Of a stretch of 38,408 bases of DNA, positions 11,852 to 19,920 are shown piece after piece. The stretch spans positions 1 through 38,408 of the forward strand of contig JAIXMF010000110.1 of the NCBI GenBank assembly GCA_025201365.1, written 5' to 3'. The position numbers and the translations under genes were made by a program. The notes under the pieces were generated by a model. That model was not told where the DNA came from. It ran no database searches and saw only the letters and a list, made by a program, of their open reading frames with translations. Within the stretch, counting starts at the first letter, position 1. Every line of letters begins with the position of its first letter. This DNA is from Syncephalis plumigaleata. Taxonomy: Eukaryota > Zoopagomycota > Zoopagomycetes > Zoopagales > Piptocephalidaceae.

Positions 11852-12406
11852 CTAAAGGCTCCACGAGGGGGCTACCATCTTGAGGTAATACTCCGTTCGG
11901 AATACTGCCTTGTTGATGGAGTCCCAGGAAGTAGGTTCACTCGGCGAGGAGTGGGAGGAGCCAGTATGCGGCCGATCCGCATTCTGGCTGGGTCTGGGGC
12001 CAGTCAGTTGGCCTGGGGGGTTCGCTGGGGTCTGGTTGATGGATTTCCAGGTGCCTATGATGCGCTTTACCTGCTTGCATCTTGGGATCCATATTCTTCT
12101 CCATACGATGTCCAACGCTTTCGTTGACATATGATGTATGACGCTTGTTCTTTCTTCTTTTGTTAGACCCTTTTGCGTCATGTCTAGTTGAAGCTCCTCA
12201 CTCGGCCAGCCCAGCAGGTAGCCTACATCGTGGAGGGGATGTAGTGGGGTGGCTCTGTGCGCTGTTTCTGCCACTTTCACCAGTCGAGGGTGGATTGACC
12301 TTTCCGCCCTTTCCCTGTTGATTCTGCTTATAATCCTCATTCCTTCCTGGAATATTTCGAATTTCGCATTTCTTTCCACTTCCCCCTCGTTGACGTCACA
12401 GTTGAC
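11852..12406 (-). pseudogene. C-terminal fragment of LINE ORF2, separated by the nested transposon
   Basis: A continuous reading frame on the minus strand from the insertion point to a TAG at 11854-11852. Conceptually skipping the insertion and one TA copy makes the ORF2 codons upstream of 14040 run in frame into this segment. The segment begins with a Cys codon at about 12400, completing a CxxC...H...C zinc-finger-like motif whose first half is on the other side. The remaining 170 or so residues contain a WPSEELQLDM stretch and a Pro/Ser-rich patch. In the present genome it cannot be translated as part of ORF2. Confidence 0.88.
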
Positions 12407-12408
12407 TA
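12407..12408. repeat. TA target duplication, left copy
   Basis: The dinucleotide TA directly precedes CAGTG at 12409, and another TA follows CACTG at 14038-14039. TA duplication with CAGTG termini is the Tc1/mariner hallmark. Confidence 0.85.
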
Positions 12409-12437
12409 CAGTGAGGGAAAGAATTGTTCACGTGTTT
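12409..12437 (+). repeat. Terminal inverted repeat, left
   Basis: Begins CAGTGAGGGAAAGAATTGTT and runs into CACGTGTTT. It matches the reverse complement of 14009-14037 at 28 of 29 positions (the ninth base is G here and C in the reverse complement of the right copy). Confidence 0.9.
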
Positions 12438-12581
12438 CAATTTTTTTTACTTTTCCAATCATTACACAATTAATACACAACATATTGCTTAGTACTTTTA
12501 CATGTTAATAAAGCTATTAAACCTCTATCTAATGATATAAAATATGTGCATACTTTATTATAAAATTCTTAAGATATTAGC

Positions 12582-13148
12582 GTTGAAAGTCACGTGGTGC
12601 ACGTGAACAATTTTTTCCATTACTAATAAAATTAATATTCTTGAGCAATAATCAATTTTTATTCAATTTAAATGTAATAAAATGTTTATATATGAGTAAA
12701 TACGAGCTGTCGTGCATCGTACGAGCAATAAATAATTATAAAGCAAGTTGATGTAGTTGAGCAATATGGCTATAATTGCTCATTTTAATGTATAGTAAAA
12801 ATGTTACTACAGTATGCTTTATTCACTTCCAATTGCCGTGCAAATGCTTATTAAAGCGCTTTTAAGCAATGGTAGCCTCCCTAGAACCACTGCGGGCAAG
12901 TTAGCTATGGTTAAAGATATGATTACATTGAACAATCACGCATGCAGTTGCTGGAATAGCGTTCACGTTACTACAATTTCGCTTATTACTCAGTGTACAT
13001 TCGACCGATCCTACTTAAATTGCAGGTTATGATAAAGCACGTCTTCGCGCAGATAATGATATAAAATAATGCTATGTCGATGGGAAAAGTGTCTAGTTGC
13101 CATCCTACAAAGATGATGTCACATTAATGTCACTGAATAGCGTAAATT
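12582..13148 (+). repeat. Left arm of long inverted repeat
   Basis: Every position x pairs with 26446-x on the right arm; I compared the stretch by eye and saw no mismatch or gap over 567 bp. It carries a 72-codon frame at 12814-13032 mirrored at 13414-13632. The frame encodes no family that I recognise. Similarity continues weakly outward to about 12561. Confidence 0.92.
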
Positions 13149-13297
13149 TTAATTTTAATTTTTTGTAATAAATTTATTAATTAATGCCAAAAATAATAGT
13201 AAAAAATAGCGCAGAGCACGTTAATAAAGCATAATAAACAATAACAATAGCAGTTAATAAAGTGTTAAAGAATTTATTAAAAGATCTAATAAGAATT
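13149..13297. other. Spacer (loop) between the inverted arms
   Basis: 149 bp of very AT-rich sequence containing repeated TTAATAAA/AATTTTAATTTT motifs. If the arms paired, this would be the loop. No gene is seen. Confidence 0.7.
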
Positions 13298-13864
13298 AAT
13301 TTACGCTATTCAGTGACATTAATGTGACATCATCTTTGTAGGATGGCAACTAGACACTTTTCCCATCGACATAGCATTATTTTATATCATTATCTGCGCG
13401 AAGACGTGCTTTATCATAACCTGCAATTTAAGTAGGATCGGTCGAATGTACACTGAGTAATAAGCGAAATTGTAGTAACGTGAACGCTATTCCAGCAACT
13501 GCATGCGTGATTGTTCAATGTAATCATATCTTTAACCATAGCTAACTTGCCCGCAGTGGTTCTAGGGAGGCTACCATTGCTTAAAAGCGCTTTAATAAGC
13601 ATTTGCACGGCAATTGGAAGTGAATAAAGCATACTGTAGTAACATTTTTACTATACATTAAAATGAGCAATTATAGCCATATTGCTCAACTACATCAACT
13701 TGCTTTATAATTATTTATTGCTCGTACGATGCACGACAGCTCGTATTTACTCATATATAAACATTTTATTACATTTAAATTGAATAAAAATTGATTATTG
13801 CTCAAGAATATTAATTTTATTAGTAATGGAAAAAATTGTTCACGTGCACCACGTGACTTTCAAC
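13298..13864 (-). repeat. Right arm of long inverted repeat
   Basis: Exact reverse complement of 12582-13148. Outside it, at 13865, the first mismatch appears (T in place of C in the left-arm orientation), and similarity then falls off quickly. Confidence 0.92.
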
Positions 13865-14008
13865 ACTAATATCTCAAGCATTTTATAATTAAATATATGA
13901 TTAATTTATATCGTTAGAAAGAGAATAAATACCTTTATTTACTTGTGAAAGAATAGAGAAATACATTGCATACTGATTATGTGGTGATTAGAAAAGTGGG
14001 AAAGTACA

Positions 14009-14037
14009 AAACACGTGAACAATTCTTTCGCTCACTG
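14009..14037 (-). repeat. Terminal inverted repeat, right
   Basis: Ends GCTCACTG on the plus strand and is followed by TA at 14038-14039. It pairs with 12409-12437 with one mismatch. Confidence 0.9.
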
Positions 14038-17000
14038 TATATGCCTCCAATTTTCACTTTCCCCTTTGGTACACCTACAGCATACGTCCGTAGTGTATTT
14101 TTCCTTGCTCCATAGGTGCTGTCTAGCTAAGGTAGGTAACTGACCCGTCGCTAGCTTGATCGCGAACTCCCTCTTGTGCTGCGCTCTTCTCAATGCTCTT
14201 CCATCTTCACTTCTGTCCCTTTGCGCTACCACGTTCATCTCTTGCTCCAATCTGGTCCTCAACGACGGGTGGTGCTTGAGTATATGCTGCTTGAGTGTTC
14301 TTGCGTGTCGCGCCTTGCTTTGTTTCTTGATCAGTTGTCGTGGTGGAAGCAATGTGTTCAGCCCTGACGCCAGCAGATCGTACTGGTGGACCTTTCCTGG
14401 CACTGTATTCAGTGTCCATCTAGGCACCTGATTTGTTGTGACGGCTGCCGCTTTCGCCTCCATGTCTGCCATCTCGTTTCCCACTGTGCCTATATGCGCC
14501 CTAGTCCATTCTATTTCTGTGCTTGCTTCTCGTCTCGCGACTCTATCTGCTATCAACTCCCATATTTTGTATGTGGGCGTTGCTCTTCTTTTCGCTCTGG
14601 ACCAGGGCACCGCTTCCGTGACATACTGCTTCCACCAGGCCACCGAGGTCATAGAGTCCGTCATGATCTTGATTTCTATGCTGTTTGGCGCGCATGCTAT
14701 CGCGTGAGCTATCGCCATAGCTTCGAGCATATCTGAGTGACAGTGTGGACCTGCGTACCTTCCCGTTGCTACTGCCACTTTCGCGTTTCCTCTCATAACT
14801 ATCGCTGCGTAGCCTCCTGCTTTGTCTGGGCCAGTTGGATTTGTGACTGATCCATCTGTCCATATAAGCACCGTCTCGCTGTCTTGGATCTCCGACCAGT
14901 TGTACTGCCTGCCTTGCGCGTCTGTGGACCTCGCCGCTAGGTTTTCCTCGGTGAATGGTAGCAGCGTACTGTACTCCTCTCGATCTGCCAGTCTAGCTGC
15001 TATGGCCATACTCTTGGCTTTAGATGCAAGTTTGGGCCACCTTTCTTCCAGCTTCTTGTACCATTTCGGTGCGCCTCCCTGCCTTTCATTTCGATTTGTG
15101 ATGGCATTGTAGCTCGCTAGCTTGGGTGTATCGAGTCCGTCAGTCAGTGCTATGTCTTTCATCTCCACTAGGTCGAACCTCTCCGCTGCTTCTCTAACGT
15201 CTCTTCGAGTCGTTGGAGTCGCTGCGTCTTCTACCAGAATATCATCTATCCTCTTGGATTGTTCGAGTTCGTCCCCTAGTACCACCTTCAGCTCCCTCGT
15301 ATGCAGTCGGTATGCCAGGTGAATAGCGTAGACTCTATTTCTTTCGCGTGTTTCCGTGTAACTGTTGTATATCGATCTGATGCTGTTGACAAGACTGCAT
15401 GCTGCTTCTTCTTGTGCTCTCGCTGATTCACCTAGCATACCTGGGCTATCCAACCTCCTCATTAAGTCCGTTATTTGGGAAGTGTCCATAGCGTCTCTAA
15501 CGTTGGTCAGATTGAATCCTTGCGGCGCCCATAGCAATACGTTTGGCATAGACCTAGCCATGTGTGCTTTGCGTTTGATTAGCGTGAGCCAGCTTCTATC
15601 CAGCTCGTCGCACTGTGAGTCCGACAGCGGTAGGGTAGCTGCTTTGTGAGTAATCGCCGGTATTATCACTGAGTTGATGATATATATCGCAATCTCGTGA
15701 CTGATCTCCTTTCGCCTTATAATGCTGCAAAGCCCTTTAACTGATTGATGGATGATTCTGAGTGGCTCTTTGCTCTTGCCGTCCAAGGACAGCCAGCAGC
15801 CGAGTAGTCGGAAAGGTATTGTCGGTGGCGCCACCGTCTGTACCAGTCCCGCTTCTCCTTCCGCCAATCGAATTTTCGGTAGTGATTCCGCTACTGAGTT
15901 GCCTAGAGGATCTTTCGCCGTATGAATCGTTTTGTTGCAATTCACCTCGATATCGTGTAGTTCGAAGAAGGATCTACAGATATCTGCCAGTCTTTGCAAG
16001 GTGTCACGGTCTTCTGCTACTAGTGTTAGATCATCTGCGAAGGCTCCATATGCTACTATCTTCTGTGTAGTGCCCGGTTGTCGTTCTCTCATCGCGTATC
16101 CTATTTTGGATTCATCGAGTTTGCTGAGTAGAGTGTCGTAGAATATCAGCCATAACGTGGGTGAGTTCACTTCTCCCTGGTCCAAGCCGCACTCAGGGTG
16201 GTGGGCTTCTGTTTGACCGTGCGCTGTAATAACCGAAGCTGTTCTGCTGTTAAATATGTTCTCTAGCAGAGTTATGAACTCTTCCGGCACTTTTATTCTT
16301 CGTAGCGAGCAGGCTAGGCTTTGCCATGAGACCGAGTCATATGCTCGTTTCACGTCCAGCATGAGCACCTCTAGTCCTTTCTTGTAGCAGATCGAATCAT
16401 CCATCACTGATCTCAGAATTTGTACAAAGTCGGTAGCTTGGTTCCCCCTAGTGAAGCCGAAGTTCCCTCCTCGCAGTACATGATTCTTCTCCAGTATGTT
16501 TTGTAAGCGCTTCGTCATGGATATCGAGAATAGTTTGCGCATCGTCTCTAGCAGGGTGATTGGCCGCAGCTGCGCCATATCCCCACACCAGTCTGTCACT
16601 TTCGGGATGGGTATGATTTTTCCGTGTTTCCAAGTTTGCGGTATGTCGCTGCGTTGTAAACACGTCGTTATCATAGCTGCCATGATTCTATGGATTCGCT
16701 TGCTGGCTTGTTTCAACATCTCGTTTGTGACTCCCGACTCTCCTGGCGCTTTAGCGGAGGGAAGTTGACGAAGCGTGGCCTCCAGCTCCTCCACCGACAC
16801 GTGGTCCATGAGGTTGTCGTATATACTTTCGTGAACGTGCGGCATTGGCGCGTAGGCGTCTCTCCACCTAGGGTGTGTCATTGGGTCCGTACCGTTTCTA
16901 ATCGACATCCACTGTATGAAGTAATCTCGAACCCGCTGGCGTACTTCCTCCGGTCTATCCTCGATCTCATGACTGCTCGTTTGCACGACCGTGATGGTTT

Positions 17001-18576
17001 GCAGAGGTTTCCCTCTTTCCAATATGTTCGTCAAGGTTCTCTTCATGTCCGTATGGAAGTTGAAGTTTCTTGCTGTAACTGCCTTTTGAATCTTGTCAGC
17101 TACCTCTCTTTTCCTTGCACGACTATATTGGTTGTGTAATCTCGTCCTCAGCCTTCTAATCTCTCCTAGGATGATCCCACCATGACTGTTCGCCGATTCG
17201 GCCAATAGCTCCACGCTAGGATGTTGCGCGGCTATTCTTCTGATCTCGCCTCCTATCCTTCTATCTGATCCACCTTTGCGCAGGATCCTTGCTAGCTTCC
17301 TGGTTACTTGTAGCGTGGGATTTAACATCATAGGTTTGTTGGGCTTCCGTTTGCGGACGGTCGTGAACGGTAAGGTGTCCTCGGCACATTTCATCAGGTG
17401 AGTGGAGAGCTTGTTCCATAGCTCGCTGATGTAAGGCATATTCGAGTGTGGTAAGTTCGGTTGAGTACGCGTAAATCTCTCTGCTTCTTCCATCATGCTG
17501 CACCAGTCCTTGTCTGTCGCCTCAGAGTAGTTACTCCATTGCGTTTCAGTCACACTCTTGTTGTTCAGTATCTTTCTAGGTTGGGTAACTCTGTCCTCGG
17601 CCTGCGGGAACATCATAGAGGTGGACAGCTCTAATAGGATGGGCTGGTGAGATCCAGGTATACCTTCGTTTATGTAACTGGTGTCGTCAGAGGTATCTAG
17701 CGCGTTCTCTATGCCCACTCCTGTTACCTGCTCCAAGAGGTTTGCCGATACCAGGAATAGGTCGAGCCGTGCCTTCGAAGTAGATGTGGAACCGATCATC
17801 GTGTTGGTGAATTGTCGGACATCGGGGAATCGATATCGCCATGCGTCAATGAGCTGTCGTTGATCAAGTAAGTACTCTAGTAGTTGCGTTTCTGCTCTAC
17901 TACTCGCCGGAGCAGTAAAGTCCGGTGCATCTCCTTCTTGTTGCGTGGATGGCAACGCGTGGTGACGTACCGAGCTCCTGTCAATCCATGGTTGTGGTGT
18001 TGCGTTAAAGTCGCCTGCGACTATCGTCTCGGCTCTCTTCTCACGGGCTTTGTTCAACCAGACTTTTAGGGTATTGTACATGTTGTTTGCTGTCCCGGCA
18101 TCTCTTCTCCCCTGATCTGTGGGATATAGGAGCCCGACAATCAACAGACCTCTACCGCGAAAAGCCATACGTACTCCTAGCATTCTCCTATCTACTCTAT
18201 AGATCTCCTGGATGTGCTTCGTCCATTCCTTCTTCAGCAGCATCGCCACTCCATGGTAATTTGGTGTGTCGTCGTCTCCGGCTCCCGCGGTGATAACTGA
18301 GTATCTCCTCTGGATGTCCGGTCGGTACGGTATGCTTCTTTCTAATGCGCTCGACCAGCGAGTCTCAGTCAATATTATACAGTCTATATCTAGCGGTTCT
18401 AGTGCGTTGAGTATTAAGCTCAGCTTAGTCTCGTTCGCCGCACTTGTGACGTTCCAATGTACTATACGCATCTTCTTCGGCCCGTCTCTTCGTATTCGGT
18501 GAAAGTTCGAATACGTGCCAACGTACGGCCATTCTATAATTTCGTTTGGGTTTTCGGGTATAATTGTATTATTCAT
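14032..18576 (-). CDS. LINE ORF2: endonuclease, reverse transcriptase, RNase H (C-terminus cut by nested element)
   Basis: 1514 codons with no internal stop. Residues about 36-315 are an APE-type endonuclease (MRIVHWNVTS at the start, ILTETRW, GDFNATP near 185, GSHQPILLEL near its end). The reverse transcriptase follows at about 590-900, with LDVKRAYDSV, GLDQGEVNSPTLW and the catalytic FADD box (residue about 845). An RNase H domain lies at about 1235-1370, with IWTDGSV, a Glu in EAMAIAHAI, MTDS and HIGTVGNEMAD supplying the acidic residues. The last codons enter a zinc-finger motif (CCRC) and then read into the nested element, where a TGA stops translation at 14032 after 'RHIQ'. The ATG at 18576 is 43 nt past the ORF1 stop; an alternative Met begins the APE domain proper. 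The retroelement proteins nick target DNA and reverse-transcribe the LINE RNA. Confidence 0.93.
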   Translation of the reverse strand: MNNTIIPENPNEIIEWPYVGTYSNFHRIRRDGPKKMRIVHWNVTSAANETKLSLILNALEPLDIDCIILTETRWSSALERSIPYRPDIQRRYSVITAGAGDDDTPNYHGVAMLLKKEWTKHIQEIYRVDRRMLGVRMAFRGRGLLIVGLLYPTDQGRRDAGTANNMYNTLKVWLNKAREKRAETIVAGDFNATPQPWIDRSSVRHHALPSTQQEGDAPDFTAPASSRAETQLLEYLLDQRQLIDAWRYRFPDVRQFTNTMIGSTSTSKARLDLFLVSANLLEQVTGVGIENALDTSDDTSYINEGIPGSHQPILLELSTSMMFPQAEDRVTQPRKILNNKSVTETQWSNYSEATDKDWCSMMEEAERFTRTQPNLPHSNMPYISELWNKLSTHLMKCAEDTLPFTTVRKRKPNKPMMLNPTLQVTRKLARILRKGGSDRRIGGEIRRIAAQHPSVELLAESANSHGGIILGEIRRLRTRLHNQYSRARKREVADKIQKAVTARNFNFHTDMKRTLTNILERGKPLQTITVVQTSSHEIEDRPEEVRQRVRDYFIQWMSIRNGTDPMTHPRWRDAYAPMPHVHESIYDNLMDHVSVEELEATLRQLPSAKAPGESGVTNEMLKQASKRIHRIMAAMITTCLQRSDIPQTWKHGKIIPIPKVTDWCGDMAQLRPITLLETMRKLFSISMTKRLQNILEKNHVLRGGNFGFTRGNQATDFVQILRSVMDDSICYKKGLEVLMLDVKRAYDSVSWQSLACSLRRIKVPEEFITLLENIFNSRTASVITAHGQTEAHHPECGLDQGEVNSPTLWLIFYDTLLSKLDESKIGYAMRERQPGTTQKIVAYGAFADDLTLVAEDRDTLQRLADICRSFFELHDIEVNCNKTIHTAKDPLGNSVAESLPKIRLAEGEAGLVQTVAPPTIPFRLLGCWLSLDGKSKEPLRIIHQSVKGLCSIIRRKEISHEIAIYIINSVIIPAITHKAATLPLSDSQCDELDRSWLTLIKRKAHMARSMPNVLLWAPQGFNLTNVRDAMDTSQITDLMRRLDSPGMLGESARAQEEAACSLVNSIRSIYNSYTETRERNRVYAIHLAYRLHTRELKVVLGDELEQSKRIDDILVEDAATPTTRRDVREAAERFDLVEMKDIALTDGLDTPKLASYNAITNRNERQGGAPKWYKKLEERWPKLASKAKSMAIAARLADREEYSTLLPFTEENLAARSTDAQGRQYNWSEIQDSETVLIWTDGSVTNPTGPDKAGGYAAIVMRGNAKVAVATGRYAGPHCHSDMLEAMAIAHAIACAPNSIEIKIMTDSMTSVAWWKQYVTEAVPWSRAKRRATPTYKIWELIADRVARREASTEIEWTRAHIGTVGNEMADMEAKAAAVTTNQVPRWTLNTVPGKVHQYDLLASGLNTLLPPRQLIKKQSKARHARTLKQHILKHHPSLRTRLEQEMNVVAQRDRSEDGRALRRAQHKREFAIKLATGQLPTLARQHLWSKEKYTTDVCCRCTKGESENWRHIQ

Positions 18577-18619
18577 TATATATTATGTTATATATAATAT
18601 TCTAGATATATCCTGTATA

Positions 18620-19900
18620 TTATTGACTGGTTTGACCCAGTCCCATACTTCTTGTAGTAACCATGTGTATCTTTGGTGTTCGGTCTGGATCGTCGTTGTC
18701 GTCGTCGTTGGCGTTGGCGTTGTCGTCGTCGTCAAAATCGTTTGCTGATCCATCTGGTATGTTTTCTTGCTGTTCATGTGAGTTGCTGTCATCATAGTCC
18801 ATCTCATCGTCGGTTCCCTCGCGTTCTTCTGCGTTGTTGTTCTCTTGATCCTCTTCACTGCTCATACTCGCTGGTTGCTCGTCGTTTTCGTCGACTGGCG
18901 CTGTCTTCTCCTGCTGTCTGGGGTTGGCTGGCTCCAGACTGATGCCAGTTAGCATAGCTAGGCCATCGACGTTTACATCACAGAAATCGCGCTTCTTCCC
19001 TTGTGTGTAACCGCCCGTACCTTGCTCTCCTACCGCCACTGGTTTCCCAGTTCTCTGGGGACCATGAGGGGTGGGTGAGGTGCTAACTGCTTCTTCATTC
19101 TCTTCTGGCACATTCCGTTGTTGCGTGTCGTCTTCATTCGTCGTCTCCACTCTCTTGCGAAGCCACTCGCTTCCGGCTTGCTTCTCTTCCGTCGCTCGCG
19201 GCGGACTCCTCATGCTTTCGCTCGCGGGGCAGAATTTCGCAATGTGTCCCACAGTATGACACTTATAACACGCGTCGTTTCTAAATACTTTAATGTAAGA
19301 AGCATTCAACTTTATTGCCTTAGGTATGTTTGCTACAATCCCTTCAAATTTGCAAATCGCGGTTGAGGTAAAGTAATGGTTATCACCATACCTGCGAGTT
19401 ACTCGTCTGACAGACAGTACTCTCGCTGCTCCTCCCAGGCTCTGCTGCATTATCCTAGCGACCTCCTCCTCCTCGTCACTAGCGTCCAAACCTACAAGAC
19501 GTAGGTTTACCGGGGTGATTCCTTCGAATCCACGGATTTCCAGCTTCTTGCCGTTCACTAGTAGACCCTCTTTGACTAAGGTTCTCGCTTGATCTTGGCT
19601 TTTCGTGCTGATAATGTATTCGCCAGCGGCTGTGTCGTGACTAGCTCTCCAATGGGTCTTGCCGAGCTTATTATCCATGGCTGATAGTATCTCTACCAGG
19701 TTGGTCGTAATCGGGACTGCGATGCAGTGGCTCTTTATACGCTTTTCTTTTAGCTGCTGCTGAGCTGCTTCTGCTTCTGCTCTGGCTGCCGCTACAGCGT
19801 ATGGGGTCGGTTGTTCCATGTTGTACTGGTTAACTTTGATTTTTCCTTTTTCTTTTTCTTTGAAAAATAAAAAATGGGAGAAAGAGCTCTTATTTTTCAT
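18620..19900 (-). CDS. LINE ORF1: gag-like nucleic-acid-binding protein with CCHC zinc knuckle
   Basis: Up to 426 residues. An Ala/Gln/Glu-rich N-terminal helix region is followed by an RRM/DUF4283-like segment (about residues 60-200) and one zinc knuckle CYKCHTVGHIAKFC at about 210-223 (CX2CX4HX4C). The C-terminal half is hydrophilic, with acidic Asp/Asn/Glu runs. Such proteins coat the LINE RNA. The ATG at 19900 lies only 4 nt inside the element; the ATG at 19819 (MEQPTPYAVAAARAEAE) is a better-looking start and would give 399 residues with an 85-nt leader. The preceding 27 codons are Lys/Phe-rich and look like untranslated leader. Confidence 0.87.
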   Translation of the reverse strand: MKNKSSFSHFLFFKEKEKGKIKVNQYNMEQPTPYAVAAARAEAEAAQQQLKEKRIKSHCIAVPITTNLVEILSAMDNKLGKTHWRASHDTAAGEYIISTKSQDQARTLVKEGLLVNGKKLEIRGFEGITPVNLRLVGLDASDEEEEVARIMQQSLGGAARVLSVRRVTRRYGDNHYFTSTAICKFEGIVANIPKAIKLNASYIKVFRNDACYKCHTVGHIAKFCPASESMRSPPRATEEKQAGSEWLRKRVETTNEDDTQQRNVPEENEEAVSTSPTPHGPQRTGKPVAVGEQGTGGYTQGKKRDFCDVNVDGLAMLTGISLEPANPRQQEKTAPVDENDEQPASMSSEEDQENNNAEEREGTDDEMDYDDSNSHEQQENIPDGSANDFDDDDNANANDDDNDDPDRTPKIHMVTTRSMGLGQTSQ

Positions 19901-19904
19901 CCGT

Positions 19905-19920
19905 AGTAAATAAATATAAT
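19905..19920. repeat. Target site duplication of the LINE, right copy (5' end side)
   Basis: Exact copy of 11699-11714 (AGTAAATAAATATAAT), adjoining the 5' end of the minus-strand LINE. Confidence 0.93.

Larger units (their letters stand above)
12409..14037. mobile_element. Non-autonomous Tc1/mariner-type foldback (long inverted repeat) element nested in LINE ORF2
   Basis: A 1629-bp AT-rich element with 29-bp terminal inverted repeats (one mismatch) flanked by TA. Most of its length is one inverted repeat: 12582-13148 pairs exactly with 13298-13864 around a 149-bp spacer, while the outer 170 bp of each end is only partly similar. No transposase is present; the only frame above 60 codons is a 72-codon one occurring identically in both arms. 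It therefore resembles a foldback MITE that would need a Tc1/mariner transposase from elsewhere. It interrupts the zinc-finger codons of ORF2. Confidence 0.9.
11715..19904 (-). mobile_element. Apparently complete non-LTR retrotransposon (LINE), Tad1/I-like, carrying a nested DNA transposon
   Basis: An 8190-bp insertion on the minus strand, about 6.56 kb once the nested element is set aside. On its sense strand, in order: ORF1 with a CCHC knuckle (19900-18620), a 43-nt spacer, ORF2 with apurinic endonuclease, reverse transcriptase, RNase H and a terminal zinc finger, a short 3' UTR with a hairpin, and an A-rich tail (11715-11738). Perfect 16-bp direct repeats flank it. The domain order APE-RT-RNase H plus a separate CCHC ORF1 is that of the Tad1 and I groups; Tad1 is the common fungal clade, but placement needs a tree. 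Neither ORF has internal stops or frameshifts other than the nested insertion, so the copy is young. Codon use is GC-richer than the surrounding intergenic DNA. The 5' end lies 4 nt from the first ORF1 ATG, so slight 5' truncation is possible. Confidence 0.93.

Noticed and set aside
14156-19366. Many plus-strand frames of 60-150 codons opposite the LINE ORFs
   Set aside because: They are shadows of the long minus-strand ORF1 and ORF2; none has a recognisable domain, while the minus strand carries clear APE, RT, RNase H and CCHC motifs.
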